Part shown: piece by piece, positions 8,964 to 16,913 of the stretch
Numbering within the stretch: position 1 is the stretch's first letter
Layout: each line of letters begins with the position of its first letter
NCBI RefSeq assembly: GCF_015207525.1
Contig: NZ_JADEWR010000011.1
Coordinates: forward strand, 163,462 to 227,461
DNA length: 64,000 bases
Source of the DNA: Nodosilinea sp. LEGE 06152
Lineage (GTDB): Bacteria > Cyanobacteriota > Cyanobacteriia > Phormidesmidales > Phormidesmidaceae
Direction: 5' to 3'
Made by a program: the position numbers and the translations under genes
Notes under the pieces: generated by a model
What the model was told of the DNA's origin: nothing
Databases searched by the model: none
The model's input: only the letters and a program-made list of their open reading frames with translations

Positions 8964-10772
8964 ATGAGTGCTAACCACCTAATTCTTAACGTTGCCAGAA
9001 AATCGCCGCTGTGGTTTTTATTGTCTATTGTATTTGGCCTGTCGGGAGCCATTTTTAACGGCATTGGCATTACGCTGATCATTCCGTTGATGCTCGATCT
9101 ACTGGGCCAGGATATTCTTAGAAATACCGATTTTCCGCCGCTGCTCAATTCGCTATTCTCGATTTTCGACGGCGTATCTGACGACTATCGGCCCCTGGCG
9201 CTCATGGCACTTTTGCTGGTGGCGCTGCTGTTTAAGAACCTGGCTAACTACGGCGGCACAGCAATTTCTAGCCTGCTCAGCCGAGACTATGTTTGTAATT
9301 TGCGCCGAGACGGGCTGCGGCTTTTGCTGGATGTCGATTTAGACTACTACGCCAATGTTCGACTGGGCGATTTGATGAACTACCTCAACACTGAGGTCAA
9401 TCGAGTCGCAACGGCGGTCAGAACCCTGGCTAGAATTGCGACGTTGATTGTAACCATTCTGGTTTTTTTGGCTATTTTAATGGCTATTTCCTGGCAGCTA
9501 ACGCTGGTTTCGGCGCTGCTGATGGCCACGGTTGCGTTAGCCAATCAGGTATCTATTAATCAAGCTAAAGTATTTGGTCAAGAGCTTTCTAGCGCCGCGG
9601 CGGCGTTATCAAATCGACTGATTGAGGTGCTCTCCGGCATTCGTCTGGTCAAAACAACCGCCAACGAAGACCGGGAGTACGCCATTATCAACCGCCTGGT
9701 AGACCAGCGAGAAGAGGCCGAATTTAAGTCGCAGCTGGTATTTGCCAGCATTGGCCCGGTCAACGAAATGCTGAGCATCATGGCCTTCATTGCGCTGATT
9801 ATTGTGGGGCGATCGCTGTTTGCCAGCCAGCTAGAAACCTTCTCTTCAATTATTTTGATTTACCTGGTGGTGCTGTTTCGCATGCTGCCGTTTATCGGTC
9901 AGCTCAACAGCAGCCGTAGCCAGTTTGCCAGCAACGTGGCCAGCACTGAACGGTTAGATGCCTTTCTCAACCGCAGCGACAAACCCTTTATGGCCTCCGG
10001 GCATCGCCCCTTTTCGCAGCTCAGCGAGGGCATTCGCTTTAACCACATTTCCTTTCGCTATCCCCAGGGCGATCGCTGGGCGCTGCAAGAGGTAGATCTG
10101 ACGCTGCCCAGGGGGCAAACCCTGGCTCTGGTGGGGTCGTCGGGAGCCGGCAAGTCTACCCTGGCCGATCTGCTGCCCCGCTTTTACGACCCGAGTTCTG
10201 GGGCGATCGAGATCGACGGCATTGACCTAAAGGAGTTCGACATTCGCGCCTTTCGCCGTCGGGTAGGGGTGGTGAGCCAGGACACGTTTCTCTTCAATGC
10301 GTCGGTGAAAGACAACATTTGCTACGGCTACCCCGAGGCCAGCGAAGCGGAGGTAATTGAAGCGGCCCGCCGCGCCAATGCCGAAGAGTTTATTCTCAAA
10401 CTGCCCCAGGGCTACGACACACCCATTGGCGATCGCGGCGTTATGCTCTCGGGTGGACAGCGGCAGCGGCTGGCGATCGCCCGCGCCCTGGTGCAAAACC
10501 CCGAAATCCTTATTCTCGACGAGGCCACCAGCGCCCTCGATACGGTCTCTGAGCGGCTGGTGCAGCAGGCGATCGACGAACTTAGCCAAAACCGCACCAC
10601 CCTGGTGATTGCCCACCGCCTTTCCACGGTGCACCGGGCCGACCAGATCGCGGTGCTCGACCACGGGCGAGTGGTGGAGGTGGGTACGCATCGAGAACTT
10701 CTAGCCAGGGGCCAGCACTACGCCAAGCTCCACGCGATGCAGTTTGCTGAACAACCGGCGGTGACCCCATGA
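8964..10772 (+). CDS. ABC exporter (fused permease-ATPase), MsbA/PglK-like
   Basis: A 602-residue half-transporter that would work as a homodimer in the inner membrane. The N-terminal 310 residues hold about six membrane segments. The ATPase domain has Walker A GSSGAGKST at 391-399, the signature LSGGQ at 495-499, and Walker B ILILDE with Asp519-Glu520, followed by the switch histidine in VIAHRLST. The closest known roles are lipid A (MsbA) or lipid-linked oligosaccharide (PglK) flipping. Its place between two GT4 genes, with a 4-base ATGA overlap to the next one, suggests that it exports or flips the glycan made by this locus. Substrate is inference. Confidence 0.9.
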   Translation: MSANHLILNVARKSPLWFLLSIVFGLSGAIFNGIGITLIIPLMLDLLGQDILRNTDFPPLLNSLFSIFDGVSDDYRPLALMALLLVALLFKNLANYGGTAISSLLSRDYVCNLRRDGLRLLLDVDLDYYANVRLGDLMNYLNTEVNRVATAVRTLARIATLIVTILVFLAILMAISWQLTLVSALLMATVALANQVSINQAKVFGQELSSAAAALSNRLIEVLSGIRLVKTTANEDREYAIINRLVDQREEAEFKSQLVFASIGPVNEMLSIMAFIALIIVGRSLFASQLETFSSIILIYLVVLFRMLPFIGQLNSSRSQFASNVASTERLDAFLNRSDKPFMASGHRPFSQLSEGIRFNHISFRYPQGDRWALQEVDLTLPRGQTLALVGSSGAGKSTLADLLPRFYDPSSGAIEIDGIDLKEFDIRAFRRRVGVVSQDTFLFNASVKDNICYGYPEASEAEVIEAARRANAEEFILKLPQGYDTPIGDRGVMLSGGQRQRLAIARALVQNPEILILDEATSALDTVSERLVQQAIDELSQNRTTLVIAHRLSTVHRADQIAVLDHGRVVEVGTHRELLARGQHYAKLHAMQFAEQPAVTP

Positions 10773-11938
10773 CCAACTCACGCAAAACCATTGCCGTCTG
10801 GCAGCCCTATTTTCTCGGCGGCGGGGCCGAGGCCGTGGCGCTGTGGGTGCTGGTGGCCCTGGTCAACGACTACGATGTCACCCTGTGCACGCTCACGGGC
10901 GTTGACCTGGACCATCTCAACGCCATGTACGGTACCGATCTAAGCCGCGATCGCCTGCAAGTGCGCCCCCTGCTCAGCCCCGGTCTTACCCGCTTAGTCC
11001 ACGGTCTAATTGCCAACCTGCCTTGGGTCAGACTGGCATTTATTCACTGGTCAATTCGCCGCTTCAAAGCAATCAGCGCCCAGTACGACCTGGCTATCTC
11101 TACCTACAACGCCGTTGACTTGGGCCAGCGAGGTCTGCAATACATTCACTGGGTCAATGTAGTCGAGCAGCCCTGGGCCAAAGCTGGCCCAATCATGAAG
11201 CTGATGCTGAAGCTGTCGCGGTTTTCTGAGGCCAATCTCAAAGCTAACCGCTCCCTGACCAACTCCTTTTGTACCGCTGGGGTAGTCAAGCAAACCTATG
11301 GCATCGACGCTCAGGTAGTCTACCCGCCCGTAACCACGGCGATCGCCCTCGTGCCCTGGCCCGACAAAGAGACCGCCTTTCTGTGCAGCGGGCGCGTAGT
11401 GGTGGCCAAGCAAACCCACCGCGTGATTGAAATTTTGGCGGCAGTGCGGCAGCGAGGCTTCGACGTCAAGCTGCATATCACTGGCGGCGGTGGTGGCACC
11501 TACGGCTGGGGTTACGAGCGCCGGGTGCAGAAGCTGGCAGCGGCCAACGCCGACTGGGTCACCTTCCACCGCGATTTGCCTTACGCCGACTATCTCAAGA
11601 TTTTGGCCCGCTGCCGCTACGGCATTCATCACAAGCCCGAACCCTTCGGCATTTCGGTCGCCGAGATGGTCAACGCGGGCATGATTCCCTTTGTGTACAA
11701 CCGGGGCGGCCAAATCGAAATTGTCAACGCCGCCAACTCAGACATCATTTTTAGCAATGCCCAGGATGCCGTCGAGAAAATCGTGGCGGTGCTGGAAAGT
11801 CGCGATCGCCAGTCCGCCCTGTTAGAAGCCCTAGTCCAGCAAAAATCCCTTTTCTCCACCGAACGCTTCACCCAGGAAATCGCCGCTGCCGTCGCCACCT
11901 GCCTCTCCCCTATCCCCACCCCTACCCACTCCCTCTAA
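10769..11938 (+). CDS. Glycosyltransferase family 4
   Basis: A 389-residue GT-B enzyme whose ATG overlaps the stop of the ABC exporter by four bases, which indicates translational coupling. Seen: an N-terminal domain with a glycine-rich loop in QPYFLGGGAEAVALWVLVAL; the donor domain with CSGRVVVAKQTHRVIEIL, LHITGGGGGTYGWGYERRV and HHKPEPFGISVAEMVNAGMIPFVYNRGGQIEIV. In the last block, EPFGISVAEMVNAG is a clear EX7E-type nucleotide-sugar site. The gene's 3' end runs into a C-rich simple repeat that encodes the tail PIPTPTHSL. Acceptor and sugar are unknown. Confidence 0.85.
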   Translation: MTNSRKTIAVWQPYFLGGGAEAVALWVLVALVNDYDVTLCTLTGVDLDHLNAMYGTDLSRDRLQVRPLLSPGLTRLVHGLIANLPWVRLAFIHWSIRRFKAISAQYDLAISTYNAVDLGQRGLQYIHWVNVVEQPWAKAGPIMKLMLKLSRFSEANLKANRSLTNSFCTAGVVKQTYGIDAQVVYPPVTTAIALVPWPDKETAFLCSGRVVVAKQTHRVIEILAAVRQRGFDVKLHITGGGGGTYGWGYERRVQKLAAANADWVTFHRDLPYADYLKILARCRYGIHHKPEPFGISVAEMVNAGMIPFVYNRGGQIEIVNAANSDIIFSNAQDAVEKIVAVLESRDRQSALLEALVQQKSLFSTERFTQEIAAAVATCLSPIPTPTHSL

Positions 11939-11962
11939 CCCACCTACCCATCCACCCCCCCT
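11897..11962. repeat. C-rich degenerate simple repeat upstream of the GT10 gene
   Basis: A run of CCCMY/CCAC-type units spans the end of the GT4 gene and the gap before 11963. It contains ACCCACCTACCC (11938-11949), the exact reverse complement of GGGTAGGTGGGT at 12965-12976 on the far side of the GT10 gene. Confidence 0.6.
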
Positions 11963-12946
11963 ATGCCTCTCCCCGTTGTCGGCATGCTCTCTAGCTACGG
12001 TGGCCTCACCCAATGCGACTGGCTGTGGAAGCAGACCCCACAACCCTTCGGCGTGTGGGGCAATATGCAGCTTCATGCGCCAGATCCCCAGCCTGACTAC
12101 CTGCTGCTGTATCAGTTCAACTTTCACGAGCGGTTTGCTCCCCCGCGCCGCTCTAAAATACAGCGGTTGCGCGATGTGCTGTCCCTGGCCAAGCCTAAAA
12201 CAACAAATGCTATAGACAAGCTGCCGCCCCAACTTAGCCAAGTACCCAAAGAGCACACTGCCTTTTTGCTGCGCGAGCCGCCACTGCCGGAAGTGCGGTA
12301 CCAAAACCTGCTCAACTACGCCTACGCCCGTGACTACTGCGGCTACGTCTCTGGCCCCGACGACTCGGCTCCGGTGCCTGCCTACATGCCCGCCATCTGG
12401 TACGTGAATGTGTCGTTTCGCGAACTCAACGAGGCCCCACCCCCCGAAAAGCACAGCCCCTGTAGCTGGATTACCTCCGGCATTAACCGCACCGAAAGCC
12501 ACCGCCAGCGGCTGGCGTTTTTGCAGCAGCTTCAGGAGAGCGACGTGCCCGTCGAGGTCTACGGTCGCGACCTGCCCCCCGGCACCCGCACCGCCGGAGA
12601 ACTGAGCAACAAGTGGTCGGGTATGGCCCCCTACACCTACAATCTGGCGATCGAGAACTTTGCCGACAACAACTGGTACGCCAGCGAAAAGCTTTGGGAT
12701 GCCCTGCTAGCCTGGTGTCTACCCATCTACTACGGCGGCGGCGCAGCAGATAAGCTACTGCCCCCTGGCAGCTTCTTGCGCCTGCCCAGCCTGGATGAAA
12801 AGGGCATCGAGTACATTCGCGAGGTCACGGCCAGCCCCGATGCGTGGATTGAAGCAAAAGATGCGATCGCAGAGGCCCGCCAAGTAATCCTCCACAAGCT
12901 CAACCTAATGAACTGGCTGTCAGAGTGGGTGGGGAGTAAGGAGTAG
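11963..12946 (+). CDS. GT10 family (alpha-1,3/1,4-fucosyltransferase-like) glycosyltransferase
   Basis: A 327-residue enzyme. The diagnostic GT10 motif is the C-terminal YNLAIENF, then ASEKLWDALLAWCLPIYYGG, matching the family pattern of FENS...YITEKIWDALLAGCVPVYWG. An N-terminal part carries SFRELNEAP and SWITSGINRTESHRQRLAFL, the latter corresponding to the family's S...R..F...L block. GT10 enzymes use GDP-fucose, so a fucosylated product is likely, although related bacterial enzymes may use other GDP-sugars. It sits in the plus-strand glycan locus between a GT4 and two GT-A genes, and is bracketed by inverted G/C-rich repeats. The last codons (SEWVGSKE) lie inside the 3' repeat. Confidence 0.85.
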   Translation: MPLPVVGMLSSYGGLTQCDWLWKQTPQPFGVWGNMQLHAPDPQPDYLLLYQFNFHERFAPPRRSKIQRLRDVLSLAKPKTTNAIDKLPPQLSQVPKEHTAFLLREPPLPEVRYQNLLNYAYARDYCGYVSGPDDSAPVPAYMPAIWYVNVSFRELNEAPPPEKHSPCSWITSGINRTESHRQRLAFLQQLQESDVPVEVYGRDLPPGTRTAGELSNKWSGMAPYTYNLAIENFADNNWYASEKLWDALLAWCLPIYYGGGAADKLLPPGSFLRLPSLDEKGIEYIREVTASPDAWIEAKDAIAEARQVILHKLNLMNWLSEWVGSKE

Positions 12947-12996
12947 ATAGGTGGGTGAGTAGGCGGGTAGGTGGGTGGATGAGTGAATGGGCAGGG
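12921..12996. repeat. G-rich degenerate tetranucleotide repeat downstream of the GT10 gene
   Basis: Units like GGTG, GGTA, GATG and AGTG follow one another across the stop codon of the GT10 gene. The stretch GGGTAGGTGGGT (12965-12976) is an inverted copy of 11938-11949. The G-runs could fold as a quadruplex. Confidence 0.6.
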
Positions 12997-13022
12997 GCAA
13001 ACCTGTTTTTCTAGATCAGCAA

Positions 13023-13043
13023 GTAGGGTGGGCACTGCCCACC
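13023..13043. repeat. Small dispersed palindrome starting GTAGGG
   Basis: GGTGGGCA (13027-13034), one C, then TGCCCACC (13036-13043): perfect 8-base arms preceded by GTAG. It ends 15 bases before the next start codon and so would form a hairpin in the leader of that gene. A close relative lies inverted at 29781-29801. Confidence 0.7.
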
Positions 13044-13058
13044 ATTGAGGTAGTTTGA

Positions 13059-14048
13059 ATGGATGGCATTTGTACTCTCGGCAACGATCGCGTCTACGAC
13101 CAAATCGTCGCCCTGATTAACAGCATTGAACTCTCCGCCCCGGGGATGCCGGTGTGCATTTACCCCTACGACAACCAGGTGGAGCGTTTAAGGGAACTGG
13201 TGCAGGAGCGGCCCCAGGTGACGCTCTACGACGATGGCCCTTCTATTCGCCGCTGGGATGCGTGGGTTGAGCAAATCTGGGCTACTCACCCCACCGCTCG
13301 GCAGCAGTGGGATGCGATCGGCAGTGCGGGCATTCACCGCATGGGCACCCACCGTCGATTCTGTGCCTTCGACGGCCCCTTCGATCGCTTCATCTATATG
13401 GATGCTGATACGCTGCTGCTGAGCGACCCACTTCCGGTGTTCAATGCGCTGAACGAGTACGACTGGGTCACCTACGACTTTCAGCACAAAGACCTCAGCC
13501 ACGTATACGACGTGAATTCTGGCTGGATGGAAAAATTATTTTCAGCAGAACAGCTCCAGCGGCAAGCATTTTGCTCAGGGTTCTACGGCAGTCGCCGAAA
13601 CTTGTTTGATCCTGACCAAGGCCAAGAAATTTTGACTTGGCTGAAATCTGGGGAAGCGGCGGTGCTATACTCCATGGCCCCCGACCAAACCATTCTCAAC
13701 TACCTGGTGATGCGGAGCGGGGCGAACTCCTGCAACCTGGCGCTGACGCTGCCAACCGAGCAACGCACCGGCAACTCGGTCACCTCTGGCCACTTCACCG
13801 TTGAGAATTGCCGAGTCTACGACAAGGGTGTGCCGCTGCTGTATCTGCACTATATCGGCCTATCGTCCAAACTCTTTGCCCGTCTGTGCAACGGCGAGAA
13901 TGTGGAGCTGCCCTACCGCGATATGTTCTTGCACTACCGTTATCTGCACAATCCTGAGACCCGTCCGGCTCTGCTGGGCAAACTAGTGACAGCCAAGCCC
14001 CAGGGCTGGCGACGGTACCTAAAACCCCTGGCCCAGCTGCTCCCCTGA
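13059..14048 (+). CDS. GT-A fold glycosyltransferase, first of a tandem pair
   Basis: A 329-residue protein with the beginning GICTLGNDRVYDQIVALINSI, then GPFDRFIYMDADTLLLSDPL, where DAD is the metal-binding DXD motif (near residue 120), and late blocks APDQTILNYLVMRSG and YLHYIGLSS. This layout is that of GT8-like GT-A enzymes. It resembles an uncharacterised cyanobacterial family that I associate with the Nostoc punctiforme loci Npun_R2821/R2823; this link is from memory. It shares the same blocks with the next gene (DQ.I.NYL, DYLHW/YLHYIG, HYRYL..PE/DSRP), so the two arose by duplication. Nine bases separate them. Sugar and acceptor unknown. Confidence 0.75.
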   Translation: MDGICTLGNDRVYDQIVALINSIELSAPGMPVCIYPYDNQVERLRELVQERPQVTLYDDGPSIRRWDAWVEQIWATHPTARQQWDAIGSAGIHRMGTHRRFCAFDGPFDRFIYMDADTLLLSDPLPVFNALNEYDWVTYDFQHKDLSHVYDVNSGWMEKLFSAEQLQRQAFCSGFYGSRRNLFDPDQGQEILTWLKSGEAAVLYSMAPDQTILNYLVMRSGANSCNLALTLPTEQRTGNSVTSGHFTVENCRVYDKGVPLLYLHYIGLSSKLFARLCNGENVELPYRDMFLHYRYLHNPETRPALLGKLVTAKPQGWRRYLKPLAQLLP

Positions 14049-14056
14049 GGATTGCT

Positions 14057-14986
14057 ATGACTTCGCGCGGCATTTACATCACAGCCAACGACAAGGTGCT
14101 CGACCATGCGATCGCCTGCCTTAACAGCATTCGCGCCCACGACCCCAGCATCCCCGTCATGCTGATTCCCTACAACGACGACTACCACCAGGTGGCCGAG
14201 GTGCTGGGCCGCGACTACGGCGTGGAGGTCTACCCCGATCTGGAATTCATTCAGCGGTTGTCAGAAAATTTGCACGGCATCTTTGGCGAGGGGTTCTTTG
14301 CTCGACCCAACCAGTTTCGCAAGCAGGCCTGCTGGTTTGGCCCCTTCGATCGCTTCCTCTACATCGATACCGATGTGGTGGTGTTTAGCGCGATCGCCAA
14401 TGTGCTTGACGCCCTCGACGACCACGATTTCATCAGCTACGACTACCAGCACCGGGGCGGCATTCGCAACGTGTTTGCCCCCGCGATCGTTGAGCAGGGG
14501 GTCTTCACCGCCACCGAGCTAGAGGATATGTTTAACTGCGGCTTTTGGGGTTCTAAAAAAGGACTGGTCAGTGAGCAAGACCTCTACGACACCTTTGCTG
14601 AATGCGCCGCCCACCCCGACTATTTCGACTTCTCCGAAAAGACCTCCGACCAGCCAATTATCAACTACCTGATTCTCAAACGCATGGCGAGGCGGTTTAA
14701 CCTGGTGCGCCAGCCCGGCGGCGGCCCCGGCAACTGGGCGGGCAGCCCCCACTTTGTGCAAGAGGGCATGACGCTCAACGACCCTAACGTAAATAAGCCC
14801 CTCGATTACCTGCACTGGGCGGGCTACCGCATTCAACCGGGCTGCCCCTACTGGGATATTTGGGCTCACTACCGCTACCTGCGCGACCCCGACAGCCGCC
14901 CGGTAGAAGTTCCGACAGCAGCCCCCTCCCCCATGAAAGTTTTAAGCCGCAAGGCAGGCAAACTGCTGAGCCGTTTGAGCAAATAG
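14057..14986 (+). CDS. GT-A fold glycosyltransferase, second of a tandem pair
   Basis: A 309-residue paralogue of the preceding gene. Shared landmarks are GIYITANDKVLDHAIACLNSI at the start, GPFDRFLYIDTDVVVFS with DTD as the metal-binding DXD, FISYDYQHRGGIRNVF against VTYDFQHKDLSHVY, SDQPIINYLILKR and HYRYLRDPDSRPVE. It is preceded by GAGGATTGCT before ATG at 14057, a plausible Shine-Dalgarno. It ends the plus-strand glycan locus. The likely job is adding a sugar in the cytoplasm to the lipid-linked or protein-linked glycan that the ABC exporter handles, but this is inference from context. Confidence 0.75.
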   Translation: MTSRGIYITANDKVLDHAIACLNSIRAHDPSIPVMLIPYNDDYHQVAEVLGRDYGVEVYPDLEFIQRLSENLHGIFGEGFFARPNQFRKQACWFGPFDRFLYIDTDVVVFSAIANVLDALDDHDFISYDYQHRGGIRNVFAPAIVEQGVFTATELEDMFNCGFWGSKKGLVSEQDLYDTFAECAAHPDYFDFSEKTSDQPIINYLILKRMARRFNLVRQPGGGPGNWAGSPHFVQEGMTLNDPNVNKPLDYLHWAGYRIQPGCPYWDIWAHYRYLRDPDSRPVEVPTAAPSPMKVLSRKAGKLLSRLSK

Positions 14987-14999
14987 CAGGATTTTGTAG

Positions 15000-15062
15000 G
15001 GTGGGTTAGGCCTCATTCACTCTGGCCAAACATTCCAATACTTCGTCAGGCCGTAACCCACC
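15000..15062. repeat. Inverted repeat of the GGTGGGTTA type
   Basis: GGTGGGTTAGGCCT (15000-15013) pairs with AGGCCGTAACCCACC (15048-15062) with one bulged G. It begins with GTAGG one base earlier and so resembles the dispersed GTAGGG elements, in a longer form. Confidence 0.6.
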
Positions 15063-15100
15063 AATCGAGCCTTATTGACCGTCAAAATATCCATGTATCG

Positions 15101-15165
15101 AGACCCCAGGGTTCTTTTGCAACTGTCAAAGAATTTTGGCTTACCTCAGAAGAACCCTGGGGTCT
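15101..15165. repeat. Perfect 16-base inverted repeat, 65 bases overall
   Basis: AGACCCCAGGGTTCTT at 15101-15116 is the exact reverse complement of AAGAACCCTGGGGTCT at 15150-15165, with a 33-base interior. It lies just beyond the stop codon of endonuclease V (minus strand) and after the GT-A gene (plus strand). It could act as a shared terminator or RNA end structure, or be a miniature mobile repeat; there is no U-tract. Confidence 0.65.
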
Positions 15166-15172
15166 AACCTCG

Positions 15173-15883
15173 CTAAAACAGGCGGCCTTGTTGAACGTTC
15201 TCTAGCGCCGATCGCGCCGTGCCGGAAGACGCTAGGCGATCGGCGTAGCGAGTAGTTTCGGGCAAACGGTATTTCGTACTGCACTGCAACACCAGGTCAA
15301 TAGCAGTCTCTAGCGATGTGTAGTGGCCAGGGGAAATGTACAGTGGCTTGGTGTTGGCGCGGTTGCGCAGTACGGCCCCGATGCGATCGCCCCGATCTGT
15401 CAGCGGTACCCAGGTACCTTTGTCGGAAGGTACCTCGATGTGGGTGCCGACTAGGCGCGACTTGGCGACGCCAACGGTAGGGCGATCGCACAACAACCCC
15501 AAATGCGACGCAATCCCCAACCGCCGAGGATGCGCGATCCCCTGGCCATCGCAAAGAATTACGTCCGGCTCGGTTTTGAGCTGCGCCAGGGCCGCCAGCA
15601 CCGCAGGCACCTCCCGAAACGACAGCAGCCCCGGCACGTAGGGAAAGACGGTAGGCTGCCGCACCAGCACCTCATCTACTGGGGTCAGGTCGGGGAACGA
15701 CAGCACCACCACAGCAGCACGGGTGGTTTCGCCCTCATCCTCAAACCCCGCATCGACCCCGGCGACGTAGCGAATCGGGTTGGGGATACGGTCTTCGAGG
15801 ACGACCTGGGGGGCAAGGGTTTGCTGGAGTGCGATCGCCTCGGCAGGCGTGGTCGGCCAGCTCTTTGGAAACTGAATCTGCAT
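15173..15883 (-). CDS. nfi: Endonuclease V (deoxyinosine repair)
   Basis: Endonuclease V cleaves the second phosphodiester bond 3' of deoxyinosine in DNA damaged by deamination; some members act on inosine in RNA. The 236-residue product has RYVAGVDAGF with the metal-binding Asp44, the PYVPGLLSFREVP motif that inserts at the lesion, ILCDGQGIAHPRRLG with the second Asp, and the Lys-containing GVAKSRLVG. All the expected catalytic positions are present. Start ATG at 15883 is preferred to an in-frame ATG at 15925 because the family begins shortly before the helical EAIALQQTLAP block. Upstream DNA leads directly to the toxin-antitoxin pair on the other strand. Confidence 0.93.
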   Translation of the reverse strand: MQIQFPKSWPTTPAEAIALQQTLAPQVVLEDRIPNPIRYVAGVDAGFEDEGETTRAAVVVLSFPDLTPVDEVLVRQPTVFPYVPGLLSFREVPAVLAALAQLKTEPDVILCDGQGIAHPRRLGIASHLGLLCDRPTVGVAKSRLVGTHIEVPSDKGTWVPLTDRGDRIGAVLRNRANTKPLYISPGHYTSLETAIDLVLQCSTKYRLPETTRYADRLASSGTARSALENVQQGRLF

Positions 15884-16025
15884 AGGCAAAGCCTTCGTTA
15901 CGCCATAGCCTCTACCTTGCCGCAAATGTCATAGTAGAAACAATCCCCGTTAGAAGGAGACGCAAAAATTTGGTAGGCAGAGCAAGGATTGCAAAACCAA
16001 GGATTCAAATCAGAGGAATGACCTG

Positions 16026-16277
16026 ATGAGCAGTGTACAAATTGACGTTCCTGATGAGGTTTTAATTAGCTTGAAGGAAACGCCAGAAACAATTTCACGA
16101 GAGCTATCGATTTTAGCGGCTGTCAAGCTTTTTGAGTTGGGAAAACTTTCTTCAGGTCGGGCAGCCCAACTGGCCCAGGTCTCACGGGTTGAGTTTCTCA
16201 ATCTTATTGGGCGATATCAGGTATCGCCCTTTGCCCTTTCCCCAGAAGAGCTAGCGCAAGACGTATTGAATGCCTGA
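16026..16277 (+). CDS. UPF0175 family antitoxin-like protein
   Basis: An 83-residue protein matching the UPF0175 type: IDVPDEVLISLKETPETISRELSILAAVKLFELGKLSSGRAAQLAQVSRVEFLNLI. The second half reads as a small helix-turn-helix (SGRAAQLAQVSRVEFLNLIGRY), so it probably binds DNA and represses its own promoter. GAGGAATGACCTG precedes the ATG. Its last 8 bases overlap the start of the DUF3368 gene, the usual antitoxin-first order. Function as antitoxin is inferred from the family and the pairing. Confidence 0.85.
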   Translation: MSSVQIDVPDEVLISLKETPETISRELSILAAVKLFELGKLSSGRAAQLAQVSRVEFLNLIGRYQVSPFALSPEELAQDVLNA

Positions 16278-16770
16278 GAACCCAACTTTTATCAATACAT
16301 CTCCTCTGCTCTATCTTCATCAGGTTGGGCAACTGTCAATCTTACCCAAGCTCTACGGCACAATTATTGCCCCTGCCGCTGTAGAGCAAGAATTATTCAT
16401 TGGTAGAGAGCGAGGTGTTGATGTTCCTGACCTGACTGACCTGAACTGGTTACATATTCAAACCATTGAGTCAGCTTTAACAGTTCCTAACATTGTCGAT
16501 CTCGGTCGTGGTGAAGCTGAGGTCATTGCTTTGGGCTTACAGAACCCCACTGGACTACTCATTCTTGATGATCAATTGGGTCGGCGTATCGCAGCGCTCT
16601 CTCAACTTCGCTATACAGGTACTCTAGGAATTTTAGTCAAGGCTAAACAAGCTGGATACCTAACTACCGTAAGTCCAGTCATTGCGAAATTAAAAACGAA
16701 AGGAATGTGGCTAACTCCAACGATTGTTCAAACCGTATTAGAACTGGCAGGGGAGGCTGATAAATTATGA
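16270..16770 (+). CDS. DUF3368 PIN-like toxin
   Basis: A 166-residue DUF3368 protein. Visible PIN-like landmarks are FINTSPLLYLHQVGQL at the start, where Asn-Thr-Ser replaces the usual Asp-Thr, a middle GRGEAEVIALGL with the acidic Glu, and LLILDDQLGRRIAAL with the paired aspartates. PIN toxins cut RNA; DUF3368 members are presumed ribonucleases, but direct evidence for this branch is thin. It is coupled to the UPF0175 gene by an 8-base overlap. The pair has more relaxed, lower-GC codon use than the flanking genes, consistent with recent acquisition. Confidence 0.83.
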   Translation: MPENPTFINTSPLLYLHQVGQLSILPKLYGTIIAPAAVEQELFIGRERGVDVPDLTDLNWLHIQTIESALTVPNIVDLGRGEAEVIALGLQNPTGLLILDDQLGRRIAALSQLRYTGTLGILVKAKQAGYLTTVSPVIAKLKTKGMWLTPTIVQTVLELAGEADKL

Positions 16771-16913
16771 GTCCTTCAAGTTGTTACAGCTACCCTACAA
16801 GCTGCTTAGCCTATGGAGAGAATTTCTAAAGCTCCTCAATCTCAAACCCTAGACCGTAAACCCTCTAACTACTGCCATGCTAGGGTGATCATGCCCTTCA
16901 CTGCCTCACCTTT

